Position numbers and translations under genes: made by a program
Shown here: piece after piece, positions 1 to 8,100 of the stretch
How the letters are laid out: each line of letters begins with the position of its first letter
Position numbering within the stretch: the first letter of the stretch is position 1
Notes under the pieces: model-generated
Database searches by the model: none
What the model saw: the letters and a program-made list of their open reading frames with translations, nothing else
Told to the model about the DNA's origin: nothing
Assembly (NCBI GenBank): GCA_017860555.1
Contig: JAGDMJ010000021.1
Coordinates: 1-14,991, forward strand
Length of the DNA stretch: 14,991 bases
Direction: 5' to 3'
Source of the DNA: Bacteroidota bacterium
GTDB taxonomy: Bacteria; Bacteroidota; Ignavibacteria; UBA10030; UBA6906

Positions 1-2
1 TC

Positions 3-851
3 CAGGTTTCTTTGCTGAACATCCTGCTCATCATCATCCCGTCCACATTGCTCGGCGTTCTGGCGGGAACATTGGCCGTGGCCTGGCGCGGGAAGAGGCT
101 CAGTGAGGATCCCGTGTATCTCGAAAGAGTGAAGTCGGGCCAGGTTAACATTGCGACGAAACCCCTCCAGCTTTCGCCCGAGAAACTGCGAAACGCTCGC
201 GGATCGCTTGCCCTGTTCATGATGGCAATTGTGAGCGTGGTTGTGATCGGCATTTTTCCGGACTTGCGCCCTCACTACCAGGTCTTCAATGGCGGGGAGA
301 GGGAGTTGGGACAGGTTGAGATCGGCCAGGCTATCATGATCGTCATGCTTGCCGCTGCGGGTCTTATCATGCTTCTGTTCAAGGCGAAACCCGATGACAC
401 GGTGAAAAACAGCATCATGCGGGGAGGGATCGTCGCAGTCATTTCCATTCTCGGCGTCTCCTGGATGGGGTCGTCCTTTTTCGAAGGCAATCGCCCCGAG
501 ATCGTCGGTGGCATCTCGGGAATCATCCAGCAGGCACCCTGGGTGCTGGCGCTCGGCTTGTTTGTGCTTTCTATCCTGCTCATCAGCCAGGCAGCGACTG
601 TGGTGACGCTGATGCCCGTGGCCGTGGCCATGGGTCTACCGGCGTCCGTTCTCATCGGAGTCTATCCCGCTGTCAACGGTTCATTCTTCCTGCCGACGTA
701 CGGGACTGTTCTGGCGGCCGTCTCCTTTGACCAGACCGGCACCACGCGCATCGGGAAGTATTTGCTGAACCATAGTTTCATGTTGCCCGGCCTTGTTACC
801 GTCGCCGCCACAACGCTCTTTGCGCTGGGGATCGGAAGCATACTGCTGTAG
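3..851 (+). CDS. Dcu-family anaerobic C4-dicarboxylate transporter, C-terminal part (5' end off window)
   Basis: Inner-membrane carrier of the Dcu family, which in anaerobic bacteria takes up fumarate, malate or aspartate and exchanges them for succinate. The reading frame is open to the left edge, so only about the last 283 residues are present; full Dcu proteins are about 430-450 residues. Seen: about seven hydrophobic segments, a helical stretch ending in SQAATVVTLMPVAVAMG, the loop NGSFFLPTYGTVLAAV, and a C-terminal block QTGTTRIGKYLLNHSFMLPG that matches my memory of the Dcu C-terminus. A TTG codon at 12 is internal, not a real start. The stop is 58 nt before the aspartase start on the same strand, so the two are probably co-transcribed, as aspA and dcuA are linked in enterobacteria. 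Whether it is closer to DcuA or DcuB cannot be decided from this part. Confidence 0.9.
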   Translation, partial: QVSLLNILLIIIPSTLLGVLAGTLAVAWRGKRLSEDPVYLERVKSGQVNIATKPLQLSPEKLRNARGSLALFMMAIVSVVVIGIFPDLRPHYQVFNGGERELGQVEIGQAIMIVMLAAAGLIMLLFKAKPDDTVKNSIMRGGIVAVISILGVSWMGSSFFEGNRPEIVGGISGIIQQAPWVLALGLFVLSILLISQAATVVTLMPVAVAMGLPASVLIGVYPAVNGSFFLPTYGTVLAAVSFDQTGTTRIGKYLLNHSFMLPGLVTVAATTLFALGIGSILL

Positions 852-896
852 GAAGAGGGCGGCCCTGCAGGTCAAGCTTCCCTCGAACCATAACTT

Positions 897-902
897 GGAG
901 GA
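897..902 (+). promoter_or_regulatory. Shine-Dalgarno site for the aspartase gene
   Basis: GGAGGA lies 7 nt before the ATG at 910. It decides the start: the same frame is open further upstream (from 793) but that region overlaps the dcu gene and has no comparable site, and the next internal ATG (961) has no purine-rich site before it. Choosing 910 is what puts the signal peptide on the protein. Confidence 0.8.
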
Positions 903-909
903 ATCAACC

Positions 910-2397
910 ATGAAATTCGGACGCGTGTCACTTGCTCTGGCTCTGGTCTGCGCGATACTCATGTCGGTCCCCGCTTCTGCCCAACAGAACTTCAGGACAG
1001 AGAAGGACCTTCTCGGTGAAAAGCAGATCCCGGCCGACAAATACTACGGCGTGCAGACAGCGCGGGCCCTGGAGAATTTCCAGCTGTCCGGCGTTCTGAT
1101 CAACCACTACCCTGGTTTTGTGGAAGCCTGGGCCATCGTGAAAATGGCCGCGGCACGGGCGAACACCGATGTGGGCGCCATGAAGAAGGAAACGCTCGGC
1201 CCCATCGAGAAGGCGTGCCAGGCCGTGCTCGATGGAAAATACCACGACCAATTCCTGGTTGATTGGTTCCAGGGTGGTGCCGGGACGTCGACGAACATGA
1301 ATGCGAACGAGGTGCTCGCGAACGTCGCGCTGGAAATGAGCGGGCACAAGAAAGGGGAGTACCAGATCATTGATCCGCACGATCACCTGAACATGTCCCA
1401 GTCCACTAATGACTCCTACCCCACGGCGATCAAGGTGGCACTCCTCCTCCGGAATGACAAGCTGGTCGAGGAGTTGCGAAAACTGGTTGCATCGTTTCGC
1501 GCGAAGGGAAACGAGTTCCTGACCGTGGTAAAAATGGGGCGGACAGAAATGCAGGATGCCGTCCCGATGACTGTGGGGCAGGAGTTTCACGCGTTTGCCG
1601 CGTCGCTGGAAGGCGAGATCAAGCTCCTGAAGGATGCCGAGAAGTACCTTTTTGAAGTCAATATGGGTGCGACAGCGATCGGCACCGGTATCAACGTGCC
1701 CAAAGGCTATCCCGAGAAATGCGCACAGCATCTGGCGAAGCTTACCGGGAAACCGATGGTGCCCGCCGGAGATATGATTGCCGCAACATGGGACCAGCAG
1801 GGATTTGTAGTCTACTCCAGCGCTCTGAAGAGCCTTGCGGTGAAACTTTCCAAGATCTCGAGTGACCTTATCCTTCTCACTTCCGGGCCCAGGGCGGGAC
1901 TCTTTGAGATCAACCTCCCCGCGATGCAGCCTGGATCATCGATCATGCCGGGGAAGGTCAATCCGGTCATGCCCGAAGTGATGAACATTATCGCCTTCCG
2001 CGTCATGGCGAATGACTACGCCGTCACGCTGGCCGCACACAGCGGACAATTGCAGTTGAACGCGTTCGAGCCGCTCAACGGCCTTGCCCCGATAGAATCA
2101 CAGGCGTTGATCTACCGGGGGTCCATGGCACTGCGGACCAAGTGCATTGATGGGATCACGGTCAACGAAAAAGTCCTGGCAAAGAACCTGGAGACAACCG
2201 TGGGGATCGTGACGGCGCTGAATCCCGTGCTGGGGTATGAGAAGGCAACCGAACTGGCGGCCGAAGCCTACAAGAGCGGAAAGGGCATTATCGAGATCAT
2301 CCGGGAGAAGAAGATCCTGACGGATGCCCAGATCAAAGAGATCCTGGACCCAGTGAAGCTCACCGGATTGGACGCGAGCATATATCCGAAAAAGTGA
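910..2397 (+). CDS. aspA: Aspartate ammonia-lyase with N-terminal Sec signal peptide (predicted periplasmic)
   Basis: Converts L-aspartate to fumarate and ammonia; 495 residues, fumarase/aspartase superfamily. Residues 1-24 form a classical signal peptide (Lys2/Arg5, hydrophobic core to about 20, cleavage site after ASA at 24); homology to cytoplasmic aspartases begins just after, at RTEKDLLGEKQIPADKYYG. Catalytic blocks are intact: GAGTSTNMN (Thr126), QSTND (Ser165, Thr166, Asn167), KMGRTEMQDAVPM (Thr212) and the signature GSSIMPGKVNP at 342-352 with Ser343 as likely base and Lys349/Asn351 as substrate ligands. These run a constant 25 residues ahead of Bacillus AspB numbering. KMGRT.MQDAVPM favours aspartase over fumarase C, which usually has KIGRTHLQDATP. 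Glu213 stands where Bacillus AspB has His188 and E. coli AspA has Gln. The gene follows the Dcu transporter, so both probably feed fumarate respiration or aspartate catabolism. Cys14 is not in a lipobox context, so a soluble periplasmic form is expected. Confidence 0.93.
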   Translation: MKFGRVSLALALVCAILMSVPASAQQNFRTEKDLLGEKQIPADKYYGVQTARALENFQLSGVLINHYPGFVEAWAIVKMAAARANTDVGAMKKETLGPIEKACQAVLDGKYHDQFLVDWFQGGAGTSTNMNANEVLANVALEMSGHKKGEYQIIDPHDHLNMSQSTNDSYPTAIKVALLLRNDKLVEELRKLVASFRAKGNEFLTVVKMGRTEMQDAVPMTVGQEFHAFAASLEGEIKLLKDAEKYLFEVNMGATAIGTGINVPKGYPEKCAQHLAKLTGKPMVPAGDMIAATWDQQGFVVYSSALKSLAVKLSKISSDLILLTSGPRAGLFEINLPAMQPGSSIMPGKVNPVMPEVMNIIAFRVMANDYAVTLAAHSGQLQLNAFEPLNGLAPIESQALIYRGSMALRTKCIDGITVNEKVLAKNLETTVGIVTALNPVLGYEKATELAAEAYKSGKGIIEIIREKKILTDAQIKEILDPVKLTGLDASIYPKK

Positions 2398-2493
2398 GCC
2401 CGATCGGATGCCGATGGGGTCCGAACGAGCTCATTACGAGCGATCTGTCCAGAGCTATCCAAGATTTCTCGTATAGATTTTTCCTGCGATGCG

Positions 2494-3237
2494 ATGACAG
2501 CGATGAAGAAGATCGGATTTGAATCCGGGATGGATACGATTGAGTACACTGCCGTGACGGCGAAGTCACCGCACCGGTCCTTCGTCCATCTTCTCCGTGA
2601 GAACCGGTTTCTGATACTGCTGATCTTTCTCCTGCTCCTGATTGTCATCGCGCCTCATCTCTCCGGTGAGACGGGTGACAGCATCGTGCAGGCAACGCTC
2701 GTCTCGTTGGTTCTTCTAAGCGCGAGCTATTGTCTCCAGTTCAGAAGGCGCGGGATGCTCACGACCAGGTGGTTTGGGGTCTTTACCCTGCTGAGCGGTT
2801 GGATCCCGATCTTCAGTGTCCTTCCACTTCTCGTTGCAGCTGTGAATGCGTTCCGGATCGTTTTCTTCCTCATAGTGACCGGCGCGTTGATCTATCAGGT
2901 TGCGAGGAGCGCACGAGTGACATTGCCTCTCATCATCGGCGCGATCGATGGATATCTGATGCTGGGCATTGTCGGGGCGGGGGCCTTCGCAATTGTGGAA
3001 GGGCTCATACCGGGTTCAGTTCGTTTCCCGGCCGGCATGGCCCCCACGACGGATTTTGTCTATTTCGCATTCATTACGATGCTTACCATCGGCTACGGGG
3101 ATGTCCTCCCGGCAGGGACGACTGCACAAACCCTGGCGGTGTTCCTGGGCGTTGCCGGGCAGTTGTATATCGCGATTCTGGTGTCGATGCTCGTCGGCAA
3201 GTTTCTTGCCTCGAACCAGGGTAGGCCAGCGGGCTAA
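2494..3237 (+). CDS. Six-helix potassium channel-like membrane protein (Ion_trans_2 pore)
   Basis: 247-residue membrane protein with a potassium-channel pore. Six hydrophobic segments can be read at roughly 35-53, 63-82, 92-117, 120-137, 144-168 and 211-236. Between the last two sits a pore loop ending in the selectivity filter TIGYGD (Thr198 to Asp203), the hallmark of K+ channels. The protein ends about 15 residues after the last helix (tail ASNQGRPAG), so it has no cytoplasmic RCK or cyclic-nucleotide domain. The helix before the pore pair (AFRIVFFLIVTGALIYQVARSAR) lacks the regular arginine ladder of a voltage sensor, so gating is unknown. The start is uncertain: ATGs at 2494, 2503 and 2530 are all possible and none has a strong SD site. 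It lies 96 nt after the aspartase; a functional link is not evident. Confidence 0.82.
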   Translation: MTAMKKIGFESGMDTIEYTAVTAKSPHRSFVHLLRENRFLILLIFLLLLIVIAPHLSGETGDSIVQATLVSLVLLSASYCLQFRRRGMLTTRWFGVFTLLSGWIPIFSVLPLLVAAVNAFRIVFFLIVTGALIYQVARSARVTLPLIIGAIDGYLMLGIVGAGAFAIVEGLIPGSVRFPAGMAPTTDFVYFAFITMLTIGYGDVLPAGTTAQTLAVFLGVAGQLYIAILVSMLVGKFLASNQGRPAG

Positions 3238-3246
3238 TTGCTGGCC
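3224..3246 (+). terminator. Hairpin over the channel stop codon (weak terminator candidate)
   Basis: GGCCAGC (3224-3230) and GCTGGCC (3240-3246) form a perfect 7-bp stem around a 9-nt loop that contains the TAA stop of the channel gene. No T-run follows, so it is not a standard intrinsic terminator; it may end or stabilise the upstream transcript, or be fortuitous. Confidence 0.3.
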
Positions 3247-3305
3247 ATGATGTTATGTACGATTCGTCATTCAGTTGGTGAGGGGCCAAATAAAAAGGAA
3301 TCGCT

Positions 3306-3944
3306 ATGAAGAGTTCTTTCCTTGAGTCAAATCTCACCGCGTTCACGTATCTCATGTCGCACAAAAGGCAGCGGTCGACGTGCGTATGGACGAGCCCGGC
3401 GCGTTCCGCACTGCGATATACATCGGTCTTCATCCTGGCCCTGACGCGAGACCCTGAGGCTCGAGGCATCGTGGAAACGGATCTGGCCGCAGTTGCAACC
3501 TCACGAGGGCTGAAAGCGGTCAGGAGTGTTGATGTCTACCCGGCCAATCTGATGGTCGAAGGCGGTCCCACAAAAGGGGAAATTTGGGGCACCATCCAGG
3601 CGCTTGGTTGCGATGCGATTTTCACCGTGTCGCTTCTCGACGTGAAGAGCCACCAGTACTACAGCCAGGCTCAGGGGGCGTATGCCCCGTACCCGCAGCA
3701 TTCGTACTATGGCGGCTTCAATTCGTATTACGAACATCTTCAGCCCGAGGTATCCTGCGAAGGGTACTACAGCACGGAAAAGACGTACTTCCTGGAAGGC
3801 AATGTGTTCGATGCCGCGACGGGCCAAATCCAATGGTCCATGCAGTCGATCGCGTACGAGCCAGCTGACCTCGAAAGCTTCAGCAAGGAATATGCTCTTC
3901 TGCTTGTCGATCAGCTGAACAAGCCGAAAGAGCTCTGTCCATGA
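3306..3944 (+). CDS. Uncharacterised Tyr/Gly-rich protein, probable envelope protein family
   Basis: 212 residues; function unknown. The layout recalls a family of small, often lipidated, envelope proteins in Bacteroidota and proteobacteria: a VWTSPA segment, a beta strand running into FILALTRDPEARGIVETDL, a block containing LGCDAIFTVSLLDVKS, a Tyr/Pro/Gly-rich low-complexity stretch (about 117-144, many Y), then FLEGNVFDAATGQIQWSMQS and a C-terminal helix ending in VDQLNKPKELCP. Membership is from memory of the pattern, not a search. The odd part is the N-terminus: after the ATG at 3306 (SD AAAAAGGA just upstream) come about 40 residues with no hydrophobic signal core and no lipobox, rich in Ser, Arg and Lys, although relatives I recall start with a lipoprotein signal. 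Either the N-terminus has diverged or an indel has broken it. The gene sits 59 nt before the efflux operon on the same strand. Confidence 0.6.
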   Translation: MKSSFLESNLTAFTYLMSHKRQRSTCVWTSPARSALRYTSVFILALTRDPEARGIVETDLAAVATSRGLKAVRSVDVYPANLMVEGGPTKGEIWGTIQALGCDAIFTVSLLDVKSHQYYSQAQGAYAPYPQHSYYGGFNSYYEHLQPEVSCEGYYSTEKTYFLEGNVFDAATGQIQWSMQSIAYEPADLESFSKEYALLLVDQLNKPKELCP

Positions 3945-3990
3945 CACCGAAGTGTGGTATAGCAACTCATAAGCGTTCAGGCAACTGTTA

Positions 3991-3996
3991 AGGAGG
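3991..3996 (+). promoter_or_regulatory. Shine-Dalgarno site for the GTG-started membrane-fusion gene
   Basis: AGGAGG, 7 nt before the GTG at 4004. It supports the GTG start, which yields an intact lipoprotein signal peptide. Confidence 0.8.
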
Positions 3997-4003
3997 CTTC
4001 AGC

Positions 4004-5194
4004 GTGAAACAATCATATGTTCGCCGGGGGCTTATCGCCCTCATGATCAGCATCGCCCTGGTGGCTGGAGTGCTGTCCGGCTGCACGGAAGAAAAACAGG
4101 CTGCTCCTTCTGCGCCTGAAGTTCAGGTGGTCGAGGTGATCCAGAGAGACATGCCAATCACCAAAGAATGGGTTGGCCAGACAACGGGCGCGGAGGACGT
4201 GGAGATTCGTGCCCGAGTCAATGGCTGGCTCACCTCCATCAACTTCAGAGAAGGGACCGAGGTTGGCAAAGGAACGCTCCTGTACACCATTGATGACAGT
4301 GAGCTCCGGCAACAGGTGGCCGAGGCGCAGGGGAGGCTGGCACAGGCCCGCACCATGCTCGCGCGTGCGAAATCGGATGTGAATCGGTACCGCCCCCTTG
4401 CGGAAGCCGGGGCCGTGAGCCAGCGGGATCTCGAGACCGCGCTGGCGGAGGCTGGATCGCAGCAGGGTGAGGTCGATGCCGCCGAAGCGTCGTTGAAGGT
4501 CGCCGAGATCAACCTGAGCTATGCGAGGGTCACAGCACCCATTGACGGTTTGATCGGGATCTCTGCCGCCCGTGTCGGCGACTTCGTTGGACGGCCGCCA
4601 AATCCTGTCATCCTGAACACCATGTCACGGGTCGATTCCGTCCACGTACGGTTCTCCATTTCCGAACAGGAGTATCTTGATATCGTTCGCCGTGCGACAG
4701 TGCAACAGAGAGCGGAGGGGGGCGGGAAGAAAACGGAGTTTGAATTGGTGCTCGCGGATGGTTTAACCTATCCACTGAAGGGACGGCTCGTCTACTTGCA
4801 ACGAGAGATCGATGCGTCAACCGGAACTCTCCTTCTCGAGACCTCTTTCCCGAATCCTGACAAGATCCTGAGACCGGGACAGTTCGCGAGAGTGCGGGCA
4901 ATTTTCTCGGAAGTGAAGGGCGCGACGGTGATCCCCACACGGGCGGTGACAGAACTCCAGGGACAGTATATCGTCTATGCCGTGGGAGCGGACAACAAGG
5001 CTCAGTTCCGCAAGGTCCAGCTCGGGCCGAAGCTGGGGAGACTCCAGATTATCGAACAGGGGGTCAACCCGGGAGAGAAAATCGTCGTGGAAGGGATTCA
5101 GAAGGTTCGCCCTGACATGATACTGGCTCCCACCACTGTCGAATATCCTGGTGATTCCACGTCGGTCGCCGGCCAACCAGAGGGAGGGAAATAG
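4004..5194 (+). CDS. RND efflux periplasmic adaptor (membrane-fusion) lipoprotein, AcrA-like
   Basis: 396-residue periplasmic adaptor that joins an inner-membrane RND pump to an outer-membrane channel. The N-terminus has a lipoprotein signal with lipobox LSGC, lipidation at Cys27, as in AcrA. Domains in order: first half of the barrel-sandwich (lipoyl-like) domain around 60-95 (EIRARVNGWLTSINF, then GTEVGKGTLLYTID), a long alpha-hairpin at about 97-170 rich in Ala, Glu and Gln (EAQGRLAQARTMLARAKSDV), second lipoyl half at about 172-195 (SYARVTAPIDGLIG), a beta-barrel domain to about 295 (including GTLLLETSFPNPDKILRPGQ), and the membrane-proximal domain ending near 380. The start is GTG with a strong SD. 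Only 3 nt separate it from the pump gene, so they are surely one operon. Substrates cannot be predicted from the adaptor. Confidence 0.95.
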   Translation: MKQSYVRRGLIALMISIALVAGVLSGCTEEKQAAPSAPEVQVVEVIQRDMPITKEWVGQTTGAEDVEIRARVNGWLTSINFREGTEVGKGTLLYTIDDSELRQQVAEAQGRLAQARTMLARAKSDVNRYRPLAEAGAVSQRDLETALAEAGSQQGEVDAAEASLKVAEINLSYARVTAPIDGLIGISAARVGDFVGRPPNPVILNTMSRVDSVHVRFSISEQEYLDIVRRATVQQRAEGGGKKTEFELVLADGLTYPLKGRLVYLQREIDASTGTLLLETSFPNPDKILRPGQFARVRAIFSEVKGATVIPTRAVTELQGQYIVYAVGADNKAQFRKVQLGPKLGRLQIIEQGVNPGEKIVVEGIQKVRPDMILAPTTVEYPGDSTSVAGQPEGGK

Positions 5195-5197
5195 CCT

Positions 5198-8100
5198 ATG
5201 TCCAAGTTCTTCATCAACCGCCCGATCGTCGCGATGGTCATCTCCATCGTCATGATCCTTGTCGGGTTGGTCGTCATGCGCAAGCTACCGATTTCGCAGT
5301 TTCCCGACATTGTCCCTCCCATGATCAATGTCACCACGACGTACATTGGCGCCTCATCCGTCGACGTGGAGCAATCTGTTGCCACTCCTCTGGAGCAGCA
5401 GGTCAACGGCGTTGAGAATATGATCTACATGAAATCGATCAACGCGAATGACGGCACGCTCACCCTGCAGGTGTCTTTCGATGTGGGTTCGGACCTGGAT
5501 ATGTCCAACGTTCTGACGCAGAACCGGGTGTCCCAGGCGCAGGCTTCGCTCCCAGGATCGGTTAAGAACTACGGCGTCACAGTCAAGAAATCCCTCGTTT
5601 TTCCATTGATGCTCGTAACTCTAAAATCGCCAGACGGGAGTTACGATAACAACTTCCTCAGCAACTATGCGGCGATCAACATTAACGACCTTCTCGCTCG
5701 CATCAAGGGAGTGGGTGACGTCAAATTGTTTGGCGGCAGCGACTATGCCATGCGACTCTGGGTGAAACCCGACCGTCTCAGCAAGGTCGGCCTCACGGTG
5801 CCGGATATCGTGAAGTCGGTGCAGGAACAGAATGTCGTCTCTCCGGCCGGGCAGATCGGCGGCCCCCCGGCGCCCCCGGGAACCGACTTCACCTATACCG
5901 TTCGTACGCAGGGGCGATTGATGGATGAGCAAGAGTTCGGGAAGATTGTGATCCGAACCAACCCCGACGGATCCCAGCTCAGGCTTCGTGATGTTGCGAG
6001 GATCGAGCTCGGAACTCTTCTGTACAATCAGGTCGGGCGCAATAACGGCAGGCCGGCAGCGGTCATCGCCGTGTTCCAGATTCCGGGATCGAATGCACTG
6101 GAGGTGGCCGAGAAAATCAAGGAGACGATGAACGAGCAGGCGAAAGCGTTCCCGCCCGACCTCGTTCACGAGGTCTCGCTCGATACGACGCTGGCTGTCG
6201 AGGAGAGCATCAGTGAGATCATTACGACTCTCTTCGAAGCGGTGCTCCTGGTGATTCTGGTGGTCTTTGTTTTCCTCCAGAACTGGCGTGCGACGCTCAT
6301 CCCGTTGTTGACCGTTCCCGTGTCGTTGATTGCCACGTTCATCGTCTTCCCGATGCTTGGCTTCTCCATCAATACCCTTTCGCTCCTGGGAATGGTGCTT
6401 GCGATCGGGATCGTTGTCGACGATGCAATCGTCGTCGTGGAGGCAGTCATGCATCACATTGAGCATGGCCTCTCGCCTAAGGAGGCGACGGCAAAAGCGA
6501 TGGAGGAAGTGTCAGGGCCCGTGGTGGCTATCGCCTTGGTGCTGGCGGCAGTGTTCGTCCCTGTGGCGTTCATGGGGGGCATCACAGGTCGCCTCTACCA
6601 GCAGTTTGCCATCACGATCGCTATCTCGGTGCTCTTCTCGGCATTCAACGCCCTGACACTAAGCCCTGCGCTTGCCGCGATACTCCTCAAACCAAAAGGA
6701 GGGAAGAAATCGCCTTTGAACAAATTCTACACTTTGTTCAACAAGGTGTTCGACAAATTCACAGGCGGATATCTTTCCTTCACCGCAATCATCATCCGGA
6801 AGATGATGAGAGGGATGGTCTTTATCGGTATCGTGGTCGTCCTGATCGTGATGCTCTTCAAAGCCGTGCCGACGGGTTTTGTTCCTGAAGAAGACAACGG
6901 ATACTTCCTGATCCACCTGCAGCTCCCCGATGCCAGTTCCATGCAGAGGACTGATGCGGTCAGCCAGAAGGTCGAGGCCATCCTCGCAGAGACCAAGGGG
7001 ATCGACAACTACACATCGATTGTCGGGTACAGCATCCTCACGCAAACGGCGGGGCCGAACATCAGTGGTTTCTTCATCGCCCTCAAACCCTGGGAGGAGC
7101 GGAAGGCAGAAGAAGAGCACGCATTCAAGCTTGTGGAGGCGTTGAACCGACGCTTTGCCAGGGAGGTGCCGGAAGCGACGGTCTATGCATTCGGCCCGCC
7201 CGCGATCCAGGGGCTCGGAACCGGCGCGGGTTTCACGTTCATGCTTCAGGACCGGAGCGGAAGCAGTCCTGCTGCCCTCGCCGAGATGGCGGACCGATTC
7301 ATGGCTGCAGCAAGGAAGAGGCCTGAGATCGGCAAGATCGCGACATTCTACCGGTCCGGGGTTCCACAACTCTATGCGGATGTGGATCGGGACAGAGTGC
7401 TGAAGCAGGGAGTCACCCTTGCCGATGTCAACACTACCCTCGGCTCACTGCTAGGCTCGAACTATATCAACGACTTTAATCGCTTCGGCCGCGTCTACAA
7501 AGTCTATCTGAGCGCCGAGGGGGAGTATCGAAACGAAACGTGGAAGCTCGGCCAGTTTGCGGTTCGCAACAATCAGGGGGCCATGGTCCCGCTGAGCACC
7601 CTCGTCACCATGCGGCCCATTACCGGTCCTGAGTACACGAACAGGTTCAACCTGCCCCGGTCCGCCGAGCTCACTGGCGTCCCGGCACCTGGCTTCAGTT
7701 CCGACCAGGCGTTGAAAGCCCTGGTAGAAGTAGCAGCCGAAATCCTGCCGCAGGGATGGTCCTACGATTGGTCCAACATGTCGTATCAGGAGGTCAAAGC
7801 GGCGGGCCAGGGGGCGGTGGTGTTTGGCTTTGCTCTTCTCTTCGTCTTTCTCATTCTTGCCGCTCAGTATGAGAGTTGGTCGCTCCCCCTGAGCGTGCTT
7901 CTCGCGACACCGTTCGTGGTCTTCGGCGCCATGCTGGGGCTCTGGCTCATGCGGTTCTTCAGCGACAGTTTTGTGAACAATGTCTTTGCCCAGATCGGCT
8001 TTGTTACGCTGATCGGCCTCTCCGCGAAGAACGCCATTCTTATCGTGGAATTCGCGAAGATGAAAAAGGAAGAAGGGCTTGGCGCGGCAGAGGCGGCTCT

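Noticed and set aside
793..909. Upstream extension of the aspartase frame
   Set aside because: It overlaps the end of the dcu gene, has no ribosome site, and would bury the signal peptide; ATG 910 has a good SD.
5857..5885. G+C-rich, C-run segment inside the RND gene
   Set aside because: It is explained by the coding sequence for a Gly/Pro-rich loop (GGPPAPPGT) in the periplasmic domain.
5621..6466. 281-codon open frame on the minus strand inside the RND pump gene
   Set aside because: Shadow of a strongly supported gene in G+C-rich DNA; its translation is rich in His, Asp and Arg with no domain resemblance.
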